Shown here: positions 43,914 to 55,203 of the stretch, piece by piece
Numbering within the stretch: the first letter of the stretch is position 1
How the letters are laid out: each line of letters opens with the position of its first letter
DNA from: Coniferiporia sulphurascens
Taxonomy: Eukaryota > Basidiomycota > Agaricomycetes > Hymenochaetales > Hymenochaetaceae
NCBI GenBank assembly: GCA_002794785.1
Contig: NBBA01000001.1
Coordinates: 248,001-312,000 of the forward strand
Direction of reading: 5' to 3'
DNA length: 64,000 bases
Notes under the pieces: model-generated
What the model saw: the letters and a program-made list of their open reading frames with translations, nothing else
The model's database searches: none
What the model was told of the DNA's origin: nothing
Program-made: the position numbers and the translations under genes

Positions 43914-45546
43914 ATGCTATCAACTCGGTCTGGTGTGGAGCCTATTGATCCTAGCGAAATCCCGTTATTCCTTTCCGAAGACGTGCAAGGAGCATACATC
44001 CAAGTTGCAGTCGTCACTGCTCTTTGTTACGATACCAGTTGAGTCTATAGTAATTCTGATTGTCGGAAGCCTTCTAAATTGTTTTCTTTAGTCACCACAT
44101 TTGATAAAGAGGCACGTACACTTCTGATAACAACTTGCTTCTTCATTAACCATATCTACCACAACGACTCAGTTTAAATACTTTTGGGTGATTGCTTCCA
44201 GTACGGCTTTGTACAACCGCTAATGATGTTACGATCCGGGTCCAAAAAGCGTTCTCCCCGCAAGACCGCCAGCATAGTCTATTTTCTTGTAAGTAAATAC
44301 CACATCTATTGTTTTCTACAGACTACTGACCAAGCACGCACCTTCCACAGAATCGGTACATAGGGATTGTTTCTGCATTGGCGTATATGCTGAGTGAGCT
44401 TGCCATTTTAAACTCGACCCCACTCGGTAAAACTCTAAACATTTAAGTGGTCTTAGCATTTTCAGATCACACCAATATAAAGCTGTACGTATGCCACGGA
44501 ATCGTATTCGTATTGAAGTCTAATAATTGTGACCTTCCAGATGTAAGGGGATATTTTTCCTCATCTTAGGCTGCATTAATGAGAATAAAGGCAACTTTTC
44601 CCAATGGGCTGCGAGTTCAGGAGGTGAGCACCCGGTTCGGTTTTTTCCAATAAGAGAAGGGCTAATGATTATGCGGAAATCAGACTGGATGACAATCGTT
44701 CTGATAGACTGTAAAGTGGCCCTTTTTCATCTCTCCCTATGTTTTTACGGTACTATTATCACGGATATTCTCTTGATGAGGGTCCTCGCGTTGTGGTCTG
44801 GAGGTACTTGGTTTTAATTTATAAGCCCCGTGGCTGGATCTAAAAATTTGACAGATAAGATACTATCCGTTTTCCTCAAAGCTTTGTTTGCTGTGGAATC
44901 CATCTTCATGCTGGGGATAGTGATCGACATAATAAAAAGAGAGAAAGGTAGGCCAATAGTCTATAAGTCCAGTCTACGAGCTGATAATTAGCGGAATAGG
45001 ATCTGTAGGAGGGGCAGAAGGGTATACAATTTGCGGAATAGACGCCATACCTCCTCCTTTATTTGAGACTCTTTACTGGTTCGTACACAATGCCACATAG
45101 TGATTTCATGCTTACATCGTGACAGGACGGCTCCGCTCGTATTTGAGCTTCTCCTGCTTGTTCTGGCTCTTTATAAAGCTACTTCTCTATGGCGGGAATC
45201 GACTGGGCTTAAGGGTATCAGTCTTGTTAAAGTCCTCATCCTCGATCAAGCGATTTATTTTGCCATGTAATTATTTCAATTTTCGTTTGTTTCGGCTGAT
45301 TTGACATCGTTTTTCAGTGTAATGATATGCAGTGTCGCGCACATCACAGTGTACTGGGTGGACCAATATCTCACCTCTAGTGCAGCGTCCAATATTTCAC
45401 AGCAACTGTTATCATCCACCACCTTACCCTGCATAGTAGGTTGCCGACTGTTGGTACATCTGAACGAAGCTGCCGAAAGGGGAGTCAATGGAGGCACGAG
45501 CTACAGGGCTCGGAGTCGGAGTGTAAGCGACATACAGTTTGCATAG
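43914..45546 (+). CDS. X5: DUF6533-type membrane protein
   Basis: It is near-identical to X1 in the first exons (MLSTRSGVEPIDPSEIP) but keeps FDKE. The exon model fits throughout. Exon 11 ends GCCAT before GTAATT, which shows that the donor is GTAATT in all copies. The last exon has VYWVDQYLTS and ends SDIQFA. No internal stop is seen. Confidence 0.7.
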
Positions 45547-46039
45547 ATCCTGGTTTGGGTTTTGTCTTGTTTCTCCTCCGACTCAGAAACACTGCGTGCA
45601 CGTATAGGGTGAATCGTAGCCTAGATACTTAGTGACCCTTCCAACTGCTTTCGTCTATTTATAGTATGATTTGTTCCGGTTCTGATTTTCCCAGAAATTT
45701 TCCCGTGCTTCCCTTGTTCAGTTCTCCTTTTGACTGCTTGCAGGACTTGTACTCGAACACGTCTGAACAAAATTTCTTACACTTTTCTTACTACGCTATT
45801 TTAATTTATGGGCGATGTATACATGTGGAATCAAGTGTGCACGCTTTAAATTCATACTGCAGAAACTTCATGAGCATCATGGCTGACATCACCCCGCCCA
45901 TGCTCCGCGCTTCCTAAGAATCTGCTTCGATACCCGAAATACATGCAGGATTTCAGCTGCAAACATGTGCTACTCAAAAATTGAGGAGGGGATAGGATCA
46001 GAGTAGCATCCATTGCTGGACCCGCTTAACCCCGGTTCA
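45547..46039 (+). other. 3' flank of X5
   Basis: Conserved flank; no gene seen. Confidence 0.4.
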
Positions 46040-47110
46040 TGTTAAGATTCTGCATCCGCTGAGCTTGCATCGTCATCTACTACTAGTAGATACCCATTTG
46101 CCAGTATCTATGAGAAGAAAGGGAAGGGCGAGTGCCGGCGGCCACAAGCGGCTCCATCTCCCATCGAGTCGCCCGAGCCGAGGAAGCGAGACGACGATGC
46201 GGGGAGGTGCCAGTCAGGGCAAAGGAAGCTACTACTGGCTCCTCCGTGACCTCAATCGTGACCGTAGATCATCGCTGCATCCGCGCGATCTTCGAACCGG
46301 TTTAGGAAATTACATAAATAATTTCGCGGACCGGCCCCGGTATGTCCCGCCCAACTTCGGCTCCGCACTGTCGGCCCCACACGCTTAGCACCGATGTCAA
46401 TGACGACATTACTATTCCACGTGGTGAATGGCACGATATCATAGCACGGGGCTGCATGACCTACGGCGTCGTCACCCGGACGGGCAAGACTGTCTGCGTT
46501 CTGCGGAACTGGCAATACCCGGCTCAGCGAATTTTGGCATGTTCGCCCTCGTTGCGTTTTTGCATCCGGAGCTAACGGAAATTTCCAGTCGGCGGTGGCG
46601 GCTGCAAAGCCTTCGTCTGCTCCGGCGGGCGACAAGACGCACGTTCCAGCTGCTTCAATGGGCGCATCACGCAGGACGCCGAGGAGCCTACCTTCCACTT
46701 ATCCCGCGAACTCCGACGTGCGGCGCACCGTCCCCGGCACGGTCGTAAGGGGCGACTGCGGCCTTCTCAGCCGGAAGTGTGTCGCTCTCATTCCCCGTGA
46801 ACACATGTGTCGCAATTCTCCGGTGTTTGAAGTCGTCCCCAGTGCGGAGGATGGAGAGATTTGTGTGTGCATTGATGGGGGTGAGACAATTACGCTGTAT
46901 AACGTGACGTTGCGTGGTGATGAGAAGGCTGCCATTCAGGGATGCAGCGTCAGGCTTTCTTCGGCGGTCCGTCTCTCTTCTGTTCTACTTTCGTTCCTTT
47001 CTGGGCTTGATCTATCAGACATGCGATTAAGTAACATCAGCGATTGGGCCTGGCCGAAGGACCAGAAGAAATGGTTCGCCGATGTCCCAGGTGCTATCAT
47101 CCAGTCCTAA
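46040..47110 (+). CDS. Y5: most intact Y-family copy
   Basis: From 46595 a single frame of 171 codons runs to the stop at 47108-47110 and holds PREHMCRNSP, DGGETITLYNVTLRGDEK and the family end SDWAWPKDQKKWFADVPG. Upstream blocks CMTYGVVTRTGKTV (46455) and NWQYPAQR (46508) are probably earlier exons. Other copies suggest an intron just before the last exon, so the uninterrupted frame here may be fortuitous. No signal peptide or known domain is recognised. It follows every X gene in the array at a similar distance, which argues for co-duplication. Confidence 0.45.
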
Positions 47111-48666
47111 TTGTCTCCGTCCCTCCCCCTCTCCCGCCCCGTCCTCCTTCTCATCTCGGACTCTGCATTGCTACCAAGTACCATCACACCGTGACCACCA
47201 CATCACAAACAACAGATGCCCTCGCCTCTTCTATTACAGCTCGTCAAACCCGGTCAGCTCGGCCCGCGAATGCCTGATGACTGAGTCACGACAAAAGGGC
47301 ACCTCGATGGAGTTCTGTTCTCACTTGCCTTTCCACTGCCCATGCGCTCGATCTCGACCGTCCGCCGCTTATAATACTGATGTCCCTCACCTCGCCTGTC
47401 CACGCGCATGGACCTGCATGCGCTGGAATAGCTGCCCTTTTGATATTCTCATCTGGACCTCGCTGTTCTTGTATATTTTATGTCGAGAAGTATCTTCCTG
47501 AGCGCCAGGGAGCCGTGTCTCCCTGGTGCTTTCTGTACGAACCTGACACTGATGTCTCCTCGACGTGGACTCGGAATTATAATCAACCTACGGGTATATT
47601 CAGATAAATGGACTTGGGCAAACGGGGCGAAGCGATCACTTTGCTCTTCATTCTGTTCTTGCCATTGGACGGATCTAAAGACTAAGGGAGACACACATTG
47701 GCGATATCCCGGTCCGAGACTTTCCAGCCGTCCGTCAAACAGAGTGAAGCTCGAGCTCTCCTCGTCGCTTCCTCAACATTTCGTGTGCGTCGAGTCGTTC
47801 AACTCAGCGCTGCGTAGCTCAAATAGCCCAACACTCTTAATAAAAAATATACCAACTTGATTGCCCCAAACTGGAAAACGTGAACCAAGGTGCGCGCTCT
47901 ACACCCGCGCCAGAGTCAATACCGACGATGATAGTGTGGTTTTCGACCAGACGTTCAGCGTGGAAATCTACTAAGAAAGAGGTAGAAAGGAAGATCCTGC
48001 TGTGCACGGTATAGCCTAGGAAGCACGGGTGATATGAGCGGCTCGAATTGGCACTCTGGAGTTCCCGTGGGCCGGCGTGTTGACGCTGACGCTTGTTTCT
48101 GGTAACAGTGAGTGGATTAAAGCAGCATGCGTGAAGCAGATAGCCGTTTATTCGGTGAAGTTCTGTGTGCTCTGCAGCGCCGCCTCGACTCGATCAGTGC
48201 CCTCAGGAAAACAAGAGGGTACTCTCGTTTCGGAAACTACACAGCTGTCGCGGCCATGATCGGCAGCTGTGTCTTCTTTTAAGCGTAGGCAAGAGCGACG
48301 CTTCAGGAACTGAGCTGGAACGTCAATGTATAATACTAGTAATTTCTACGTTTAGAGATGATCAAAACTCCATAATCTTTCCTTACGTCCTAGACTAGTC
48401 GCGCAGCGGGAGTTGTAGTGGTGTACGCAGTAGTCACTTACACCTGGAAGTGATACGAGTGTACCAGTCTAATCGGACACTTACGGCTAAAGATGACACT
48501 TCGAATCGACATTTGACCGGAGATGATATGAAACCTGGCTGTTAAGTCTCACCTCTAGTTCCGACTGTGCGTGTTAGATCACAGGCCTTAAATTTGTATC
48601 TCGATGATAAGGTCTCCCAGAAATTTTATCATGTAATAGAAGATTGAAAATTTATTAGTCTTTTTG
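47111..48666. other. Spacer Z between Y5 and X6
   Basis: Same layout as 32794-34346. The minus strand near 47890-48060 reads YHPCFLGYTVHS and ENHTIIVGIDSG. No complete gene is seen. Confidence 0.35.
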
Positions 48667-48667
48667 C

Positions 48668-48675
48668 TATATAAG
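48668..48675 (+). promoter_or_regulatory. TATA box of X6
   Basis: TATATAAG lies about 115 bp before the ATG at 48787. Confidence 0.6.
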
Positions 48676-48786
48676 CGCGACTAACTAAGTGCTAGTTCTC
48701 TCCGAAGAGAACTATCACCACTCAGACGGACTTGTCCATTCATAACTCGGACATTACGCGCACATCGGACCGCGACGCTACCCATA

Positions 48787-50439
48787 ATGCTTTCAACTCG
48801 GTCTGGCGTGGAGCCTATTTATCCTAGTGAAATTCCGTTTTGGATTTCCAGCAATATGCAGGATCAATGTGTCCAAGTTGCAATCGCTACCGCTCTCTGT
48901 TACGATACCAGTTGAGTCTGTAACAAATCTGATCTCCGGAAACCTTCTTGATCATATTCTTTAGTCACTACATTTGATAAAGAGGCACGTATACTTCTGA
49001 TAACATCTTGCTTCTTCATTAACCATATATACCACAACGACTCAGTTTAAATACTTTTGGGTGAGTGTTCCCAGTATTGCTTTGTCCCACTGCTAATTAT
49101 GTTGCAATTGGGATCCACAAAGAGCTCCCCCCGCAAGACCGCCAGTATGGTCTACTTTCTTGTAAGTGAGCACCATACCTATCGTTTTTGAGATGAGACA
49201 CAGACTACTGACAGCCCACGCACCTTCCTCAGAATCGGTATATAGGGATCGTTTCTGTATTGGCGTCTATACCGTGTGAGCTTGCCATATGAACTCGACT
49301 CCGCGTGGCACAACTCTAATTATTGAAATGGATTTAGTTTATTCGGATTACGTGAACATAAAGTTGTACGTACTGTATACCACGGAATCGTATTTGTGTC
49401 GCAGTCTAATAAATGTGACCTTCTAGTTGTAAGAGGCAATTATTACTCATCATAGGCCACGTTAATGGAAATACAGGCGACTTTTCCACATGGGCTGGGA
49501 ATTTAGGAGGTGAGCACCCGGTTCAGTTTTTTCCAATAAGAGGAGGGCTAATGGTGATGCTGAAATCGGACTGGATGACAATCGTTCTAATAGACTGTAA
49601 GGTGGTACTTGTCATCTCTCCCTATGTTTTCATGTTCTATTATCACAGATATTCTCTTGATGAGGGTCCTCGCGTTGTGGTCTGGAGGTATTTGATTTCT
49701 TTGGGGTCGCTATCGAAGCTCCGTGGTCGGGTCTAAAATTTCAACAGAAAGGAAACTGGCCGTGTACCTCAAAGCTTTGTTTGCCTTAGAATCCATCTTC
49801 ATGCTAGGGATTGGGATCGACATGATTAAAGGAGAGAAAGGTAGGCGAAAAGTCTATAATTCCAGTCTAGGAGCTCACAATCAACGGAATAGCATCTGTA
49901 TATGGTGCAGAAGGGTATACATTTTGCGGAGAAGACGGGTTTATTCCTCCTTTATTCGAGACTCTTTACCGGTTTGTACACAATGCCACATACTGATTTC
50001 ATGCTTACATCATGACAGGACAGCTCCGCTCATATTTGAGCTTGTCCTGCTTGTTCTGGCTCTCTACAAAGCTACTTCTCTATGGCGGGAATCGGGTGGG
50101 TTTAAGGGCATCAGTCTTGTTAAAGTCCTCATCCTCGACCGAGCGATTTATTTTGCAGTGTAACTATTTCAAACTTCTTTCGTTACGGCTGATTTGACAT
50201 CGTTTTCCAGGATAATGATATCCAGTGTAGCGCATATCACATTTAACTGAGTGGACCAATTTATCACCTCTGACGCAGCGTCCAATATCGTACAGCAGCT
50301 GTTAGCATCCACTACCTTACCCTGCATAGTAGGTTGCCGATTGTTGGTACACCTGAATGATGCTGCCGAAAGGGGAGTCAATGGAGGAACGAGCTACAGG
50401 GCTCGGAGTCGGAGCGTAAGCGACATACAGTTTGCATAG
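48787..50439 (+). pseudogene. X6: DUF6533 gene with a stop in the last exon
   Basis: The X2 model fits exons 1-11. The last exon has TGA (50248-50250) in place of the Trp codon before VDQ, as in X4, and then continues open to SDIQFA at 50439. The surrounding phrase (VAHITFN-stop-VDQ) is identical to X4. Exon 10 differs in having a short change (ICIWCRR region; VSVGG is replaced). Confidence 0.65.
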
Positions 50440-50856
50440 ATCCTGGTTTGTGTTTTGTTGCGTTTCTCCTCTGACTCAGAAACGCTGCGTGCATGTACCA
50501 AGTGCAGGGTGAATCGCAGCCTAAATATGTAGTGACTCTTCCAGCTACTTTATTTATTTATAGCATGATTTGTTCCGATTCTGATTTTCCCAGAGCCTTT
50601 CCCGTGTTTCCCTTGTTCAGTGGCCTTTGACTGCTTGTAGGACTTGTACTCGAGCACGTCTGAACAAAAATTTTTACACATTTCTTACTGCGTTATTTTA
50701 ATTTATGAGCGATGTATACATGTGGAATCGAGTGTGTACGCTTTTAATCCAAGCCGCTTCCTGAGCATCATGATCAATATTACTCAACCCATGCTCTGCG
50801 TGCCCCAAGAATCTGCTTTGATATTCGAGAAATGCACAGGATGTCAGCTGCAGATA
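50440..50856 (+). other. 3' flank of X6 and start of the Y6 segment
   Basis: Conserved flank up to TCAGCTGCAGATA, where the palindromic element is inserted. Confidence 0.45.
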
Positions 50857-52453
50857 CAGTGGCTGACTAAAGTAATGCACCATCACATGACTTTCCAATG
50901 TTGCATCTGCTGTGCCTCAACAAACTGGTTTTTTCCTCTTTTTTCTTTTGCATACTACAGCAGACCATCCTATCATACTATATGTGAAGTATCAAGTAAT
51001 TTCATTCAGCCATTATTTTAAGGCATTGCATACAACCAGAAAGGTGATGTGCAGTTCTTTTGACACTGTGCCTATTTAATTTTATCAAGTCTCCTGAGGA
51101 ATGAGAACAGCATAGAACTCCACGAAACTTGGTATGGATCAACATCATGCTTATGTGTACCTATTCCCTTGATTACCTGGACTGATAGGTTGCCTTGTGT
51201 GAGTGAGCAACCCTGTGCAGGTGCTGCACTTCACACCAACTCCCCATATGTGCAGAAATTTTGGATCAGAGTAAAATATCATCAAAGCTAGTGTACAGTA
51301 CCCCACATTAAGTACAGTAAGTGATGCATGACTTTGGTTTGGTTCCTTGGCTTGGATTCTGAGTTATTAGGAAATATATCCCAGTTTCTGTGACGTTTTG
51401 GCTGAAATCACACTTTAAATGGCTTTTCTAAAAAAAAGTAGTGTAACGTGTCTGGAATTAAAATGCTTTTGGTGTAGCAATGGAATGATAGTACTACATA
51501 TCTGGGTTTGGGGCCACTTGGCACCTGGAATCTGATCACACACAGCAAACTTTGAAAATTCTAATTACCTAGATACCAAGTCAATATTGAAATGCCTATA
51601 GCACAATATTGGCTGATTGGAATAGCATGAAACTTTGCAGACACCCTAATACAGATATTGAAAAGATTATTGCAAAGTTTCATGCTATTCCAATCAGCCA
51701 ATATTGTGCTATAGGCATTTCAATATTGACTTGGTATCTAGGTAATTAGAATTTTCAAAGTTTGCTGTGTGTGATCAGATTCCAGGTGCCAAGTGGCCCC
51801 AAACCCAGATATGTAGTACTATCATTCCATTGCTACACCAAAAGCATTTTAATTCCAGACACGTTACACTACTTTTTTTTAGAAAAGCCATTTAAAGTGT
51901 GATTTCAGCCAAAACGTCACAGAAACTGGGATATATTTCCTAATAACTCAGAATCCAAGCCAAGGAACCAAACCAAAGTCATGCATCACTTACTGTACTT
52001 AATGTGGGGTACTGTACACTAGCTTTGATGATATTTTACTCTGATCCAAAATTTCTGCACATATGGGGAGTTGGTGTGAAGTGCAGCACCTGCACAGGGT
52101 TGCTCACTCACACAAGGCAACCTATCAGTCCAGGTAATCAAGGGAATAGGTACACATAAGCATGATGTTGATCCATACCAAGTTTCGTGGAGTTCTATGC
52201 TGTTCTCATTCCTCAGGAGACTTGATAAAATTAAATAGGCACAGTGTCAAAAGAACTGCACATCACCTTTCTGGTTGTATGCAATGCCTTAAAATAATGG
52301 CTGAATGAAATTACTTGATACTTCACATATAGTATGATAGGATGGTCTGCTGTAGTATGCAAAAGAAAAAAGAGGAAAAAACCAGTTTGTTGAGGCACAG
52401 CAGATGCAACATTGGAAAGTCATGTGATGGTGCATTACTTTAGTCAGCCACTG
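50857..52453. mobile_element. Perfect palindromic foldback element, TA target duplication (Tc1/mariner-like)
   Basis: Left arm 50857-51639 and right arm 51671-52453 (783 bp each) are reverse complements with no mismatch or length difference that I could find; the spacer is 31 bp. The ends read CAGTGGCTGACTAAAG. The flanks give TA on each side, and paralogous units read straight across (GCAGACACGTGC type), so a TA dinucleotide was duplicated. CAGT-like termini plus TA fit the Tc1/mariner superfamily. No transposase is encoded, so it would be non-autonomous. ORFs of about 60 codons at each end are mirror copies and not genes. Confidence 0.88.
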
Positions 52454-52529
52454 TACGTGCCGCTCAAAAATTGAGGAAGAAATAGTACCAGAGCGACATT
52501 CATCGCTTGGGTTCACGCTTACCCCCAGT

Positions 52530-53486
52530 TCATTTTGACATTCTGCGTCCGCTGAGCTTGCATCGTCCTTATTTGAGGATGTGTTGAATGCATTAGATAC
52601 CCATTTGTCGATGTCTATGAGAAGAAAGGAAAGGGCGGGTGCTAGCCGCTCCAAGCGGCTCAGGCTCCAATAGAACCGCCCGAACCTAGTCTCGCAGAAA
52701 GTGAGACGACGATGCAGGCGGTTGGCGGTCGGTGCAGAAGAAGCTCAGTGTCCTCGACGCAGGCCGTGGCCGTAGATCATTATCGGTTGTAATTACGTAA
52801 TTGATCCTGAGGATCGGCACCGGTTTTTCCCGTCGTTCTTCGGCTCCGTATTTTTGCAGGTCTCCGTCGGCTTCGACGCTCAGCCATGGTGACGACAGCT
52901 CCACGCCTCGTCTCGAGTGTCGCGACGTCAGGTCACAGAGCAAGGCCGTCACTCAAGCGGGTCCTTGGAAATCGTCTGTCCTGCCGCCCCGTGGAATCCT
53001 GTTAGCTATACTCGGCTCGTCGGCTCCGAGACCTTCGGCTGCTTCGTCGGGCGACAAGACGCGCTTCAACGAGCGCGATATGGAGGACGCCTACCTACCA
53101 CCCACCCCGTGAACTCCGCCGTGCAGCCCGCCGCCCCCGGCACGATTGTAGACGACGATTACAGCTTTCTCAGTTGGCCGTGCATCATTCACGCTCCCTG
53201 AGGACACTTGGATCACCCGCCCCCGGTGTGCGGAGGATGGAGCTGTCCGTGACTGGATTGATGGGAATGAGGCGATTCCACTGTATAATGTGACGCTGCG
53301 CGATGATGAGGACGCGACGATTCAGGGTATGCAGTTCCGGACGTGCTTCTGTGGTGCGTCTTTTTTCCGTTATTATTCTCGCTGCTTTTTTCCCTATTCG
53401 TTGACGTGTGGGCATGCAGCACCAATGATTGGGCCTTGCCGAAGGACCAGAAGGAATGGTTCGCCGATCCTATCGTCCAGTCCTAA
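52530..53486 (+). pseudogene. Y6: Y-family copy after X6, displaced by the palindrome
   Basis: Blocks are VGSETFGCFVGRQD near 53018, DDDYSFLSWPC near 53155, DGNEAIPLYNVTLRDDE near 53258 and the last exon NDWALPKDQKEWFADP ending at 53486. The last two are separated by a likely intron with acceptor GGCATGCAG near 53420. This copy gives the clearest view of the C-terminal exon. Confidence 0.45.
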
Positions 53487-55113
53487 TCGCTCCCCTACAC
53501 CCACCCACCTCTCTCTACCCCGCACTTCTCCCTCCCTTATCTCGGGCTCTGCGTTCACTACCAAAACCCTCCACGCCTTGACCGCACACATCGCGACCAC
53601 CAGTGACTAGACGCCCTCGCTCCTTACATTACACAACGCTAAGCATTGATCACCTAGACAGCTCGGCATGCGAAAACTTGATGACTGAGACTGAGACATA
53701 ACAAAACGATCCCACGATGGACCTCTGTTCTTGCTTGCCTTTTCATCGCCCACCTACCCACGCACCCGACACCGACTGTCCGGCGCTCTTAATCTGATTG
53801 ATCTCCTTTCGCCTCGTCTGTTCGTGCGCGTAGACCTGCGTGTGTTGGAGTAGCTGGCCTTCTGATATTCTCATCTGGACTTCGCTGTTTTTGTATTTGT
53901 TTCTTTCATGCCGTCGATCAAGTATTTTCCTGAGACGCCAGGGAGCTGTGTCTCCCTGGTGCTTTCCGTACGAACTTGACACTTATGACTGCTCGACGTG
54001 GATACGGAATTATAATCAACCTACGGGTATATTCATGTAAATGAAACTACTTTGGGCAAACGGGGCGAAGCGATCACTTCGCTCTTCATTCCGTTTCTTG
54101 CTGTTGGAGAGATCTAAAGACTAAAGGAGGTGCGCCTTGGCTGTATCCCGGCCCGAGACTCCCCCGCCGTCCGTCAAACAGAGTAGAGCTCGAGCTCTCC
54201 CCATGTCTCCCTCAACGTTTCATACACGCCTAGTCGTTCAATCCAGCGTAGCGCAGCTGAGACAACCCGACGCTCTTATAAAGGAAATTACCAACTTGAT
54301 TGCCCCAATCCGGAAAGTGTGGACCAAAGTGCCCGCTCTACACCCGCGCCAGAGTCGATACCGTCGATGATGGTGTGGTTTTCGACCAGAAGTTCAGCGT
54401 GGAAATCTATTGAGGAAAAGGTAGAAAGGACGATCAGACTGGGTCAGGTATGCCCTAGGAAGCACGGATGATGTGAGCGACTCGATTTGGCACTCTGCAG
54501 TTCCCGTGGGCCGGCGTGTTGACGCTTGACGCTTGTTCTAGTAACAGTGAGTGGATTAAAGCAGCATACATGAAGCAGATAGTCGTCCATTCTGTGAAGT
54601 CATGTGTGCTCTGCAGCGCCGCCTCGACTCGATCAGTGCCCTCAGGAAAACAAGAGGGTACCCTGGTTTCGGTAACTACACAGCTGTCGCGGCCGTGATC
54701 GGCAGATGTGTCCTTTTTTTAAACGTAGGCAAGAGCGACGGTTCAGGAACTAGGCTAGAACATCAACGTTATTGCTATTGGTTTCTACGGTTAGAGATTA
54801 TCAAACTTCCATAATATTTCCTTACGTCCTAGATCAGTCGCGCAGCGGGAGTTGTGCCAGTGGTGGCGTGCGCAGTAGCTCCTTACACATGAAAGTGATA
54901 AGAGTATACTAGTCTAATCGGCCAGACACGGCGAAGGATGAAACTTCGAATTGTTATTTGTCCGAAGATCAAATGCAACCTGGTTGTAGAGTCTCACCTC
55001 TAGTTCCCGCTATGCGCGTTAAATCACTGGCCTTAAATTAAAATCCCAATGATAGGATGTTACAGACATTTTACTATGGTACGAAAGAGAGAAGGCTTGT
55101 TGGTATCCCATTT
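53487..55113. other. Spacer Z between Y6 and X7
   Basis: Same layout as 32794-34346. No complete gene is seen. Confidence 0.35.
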
Positions 55114-55114
55114 C

Positions 55115-55122
55115 TATAAAAC
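55115..55122 (+). promoter_or_regulatory. TATA box of X7
   Basis: TATAAAAC lies about 90 bp before the ATG at 55204. A short stretch after it, present in other copies, is missing. Confidence 0.5.
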
Positions 55123-55203
55123 CTCTAGTCCTCTCCAAAGAAAGTCGTCACCATCCATTCGGACTTACCTCCTAGCTCGTACATTACGTGCACGTCGAAC
55201 TAC

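Noticed and set aside
50698..52654. Paired ORFs at the ends of the palindrome
   Set aside because: They are mirror images produced by the inverted arms and run out into the flanking DNA.
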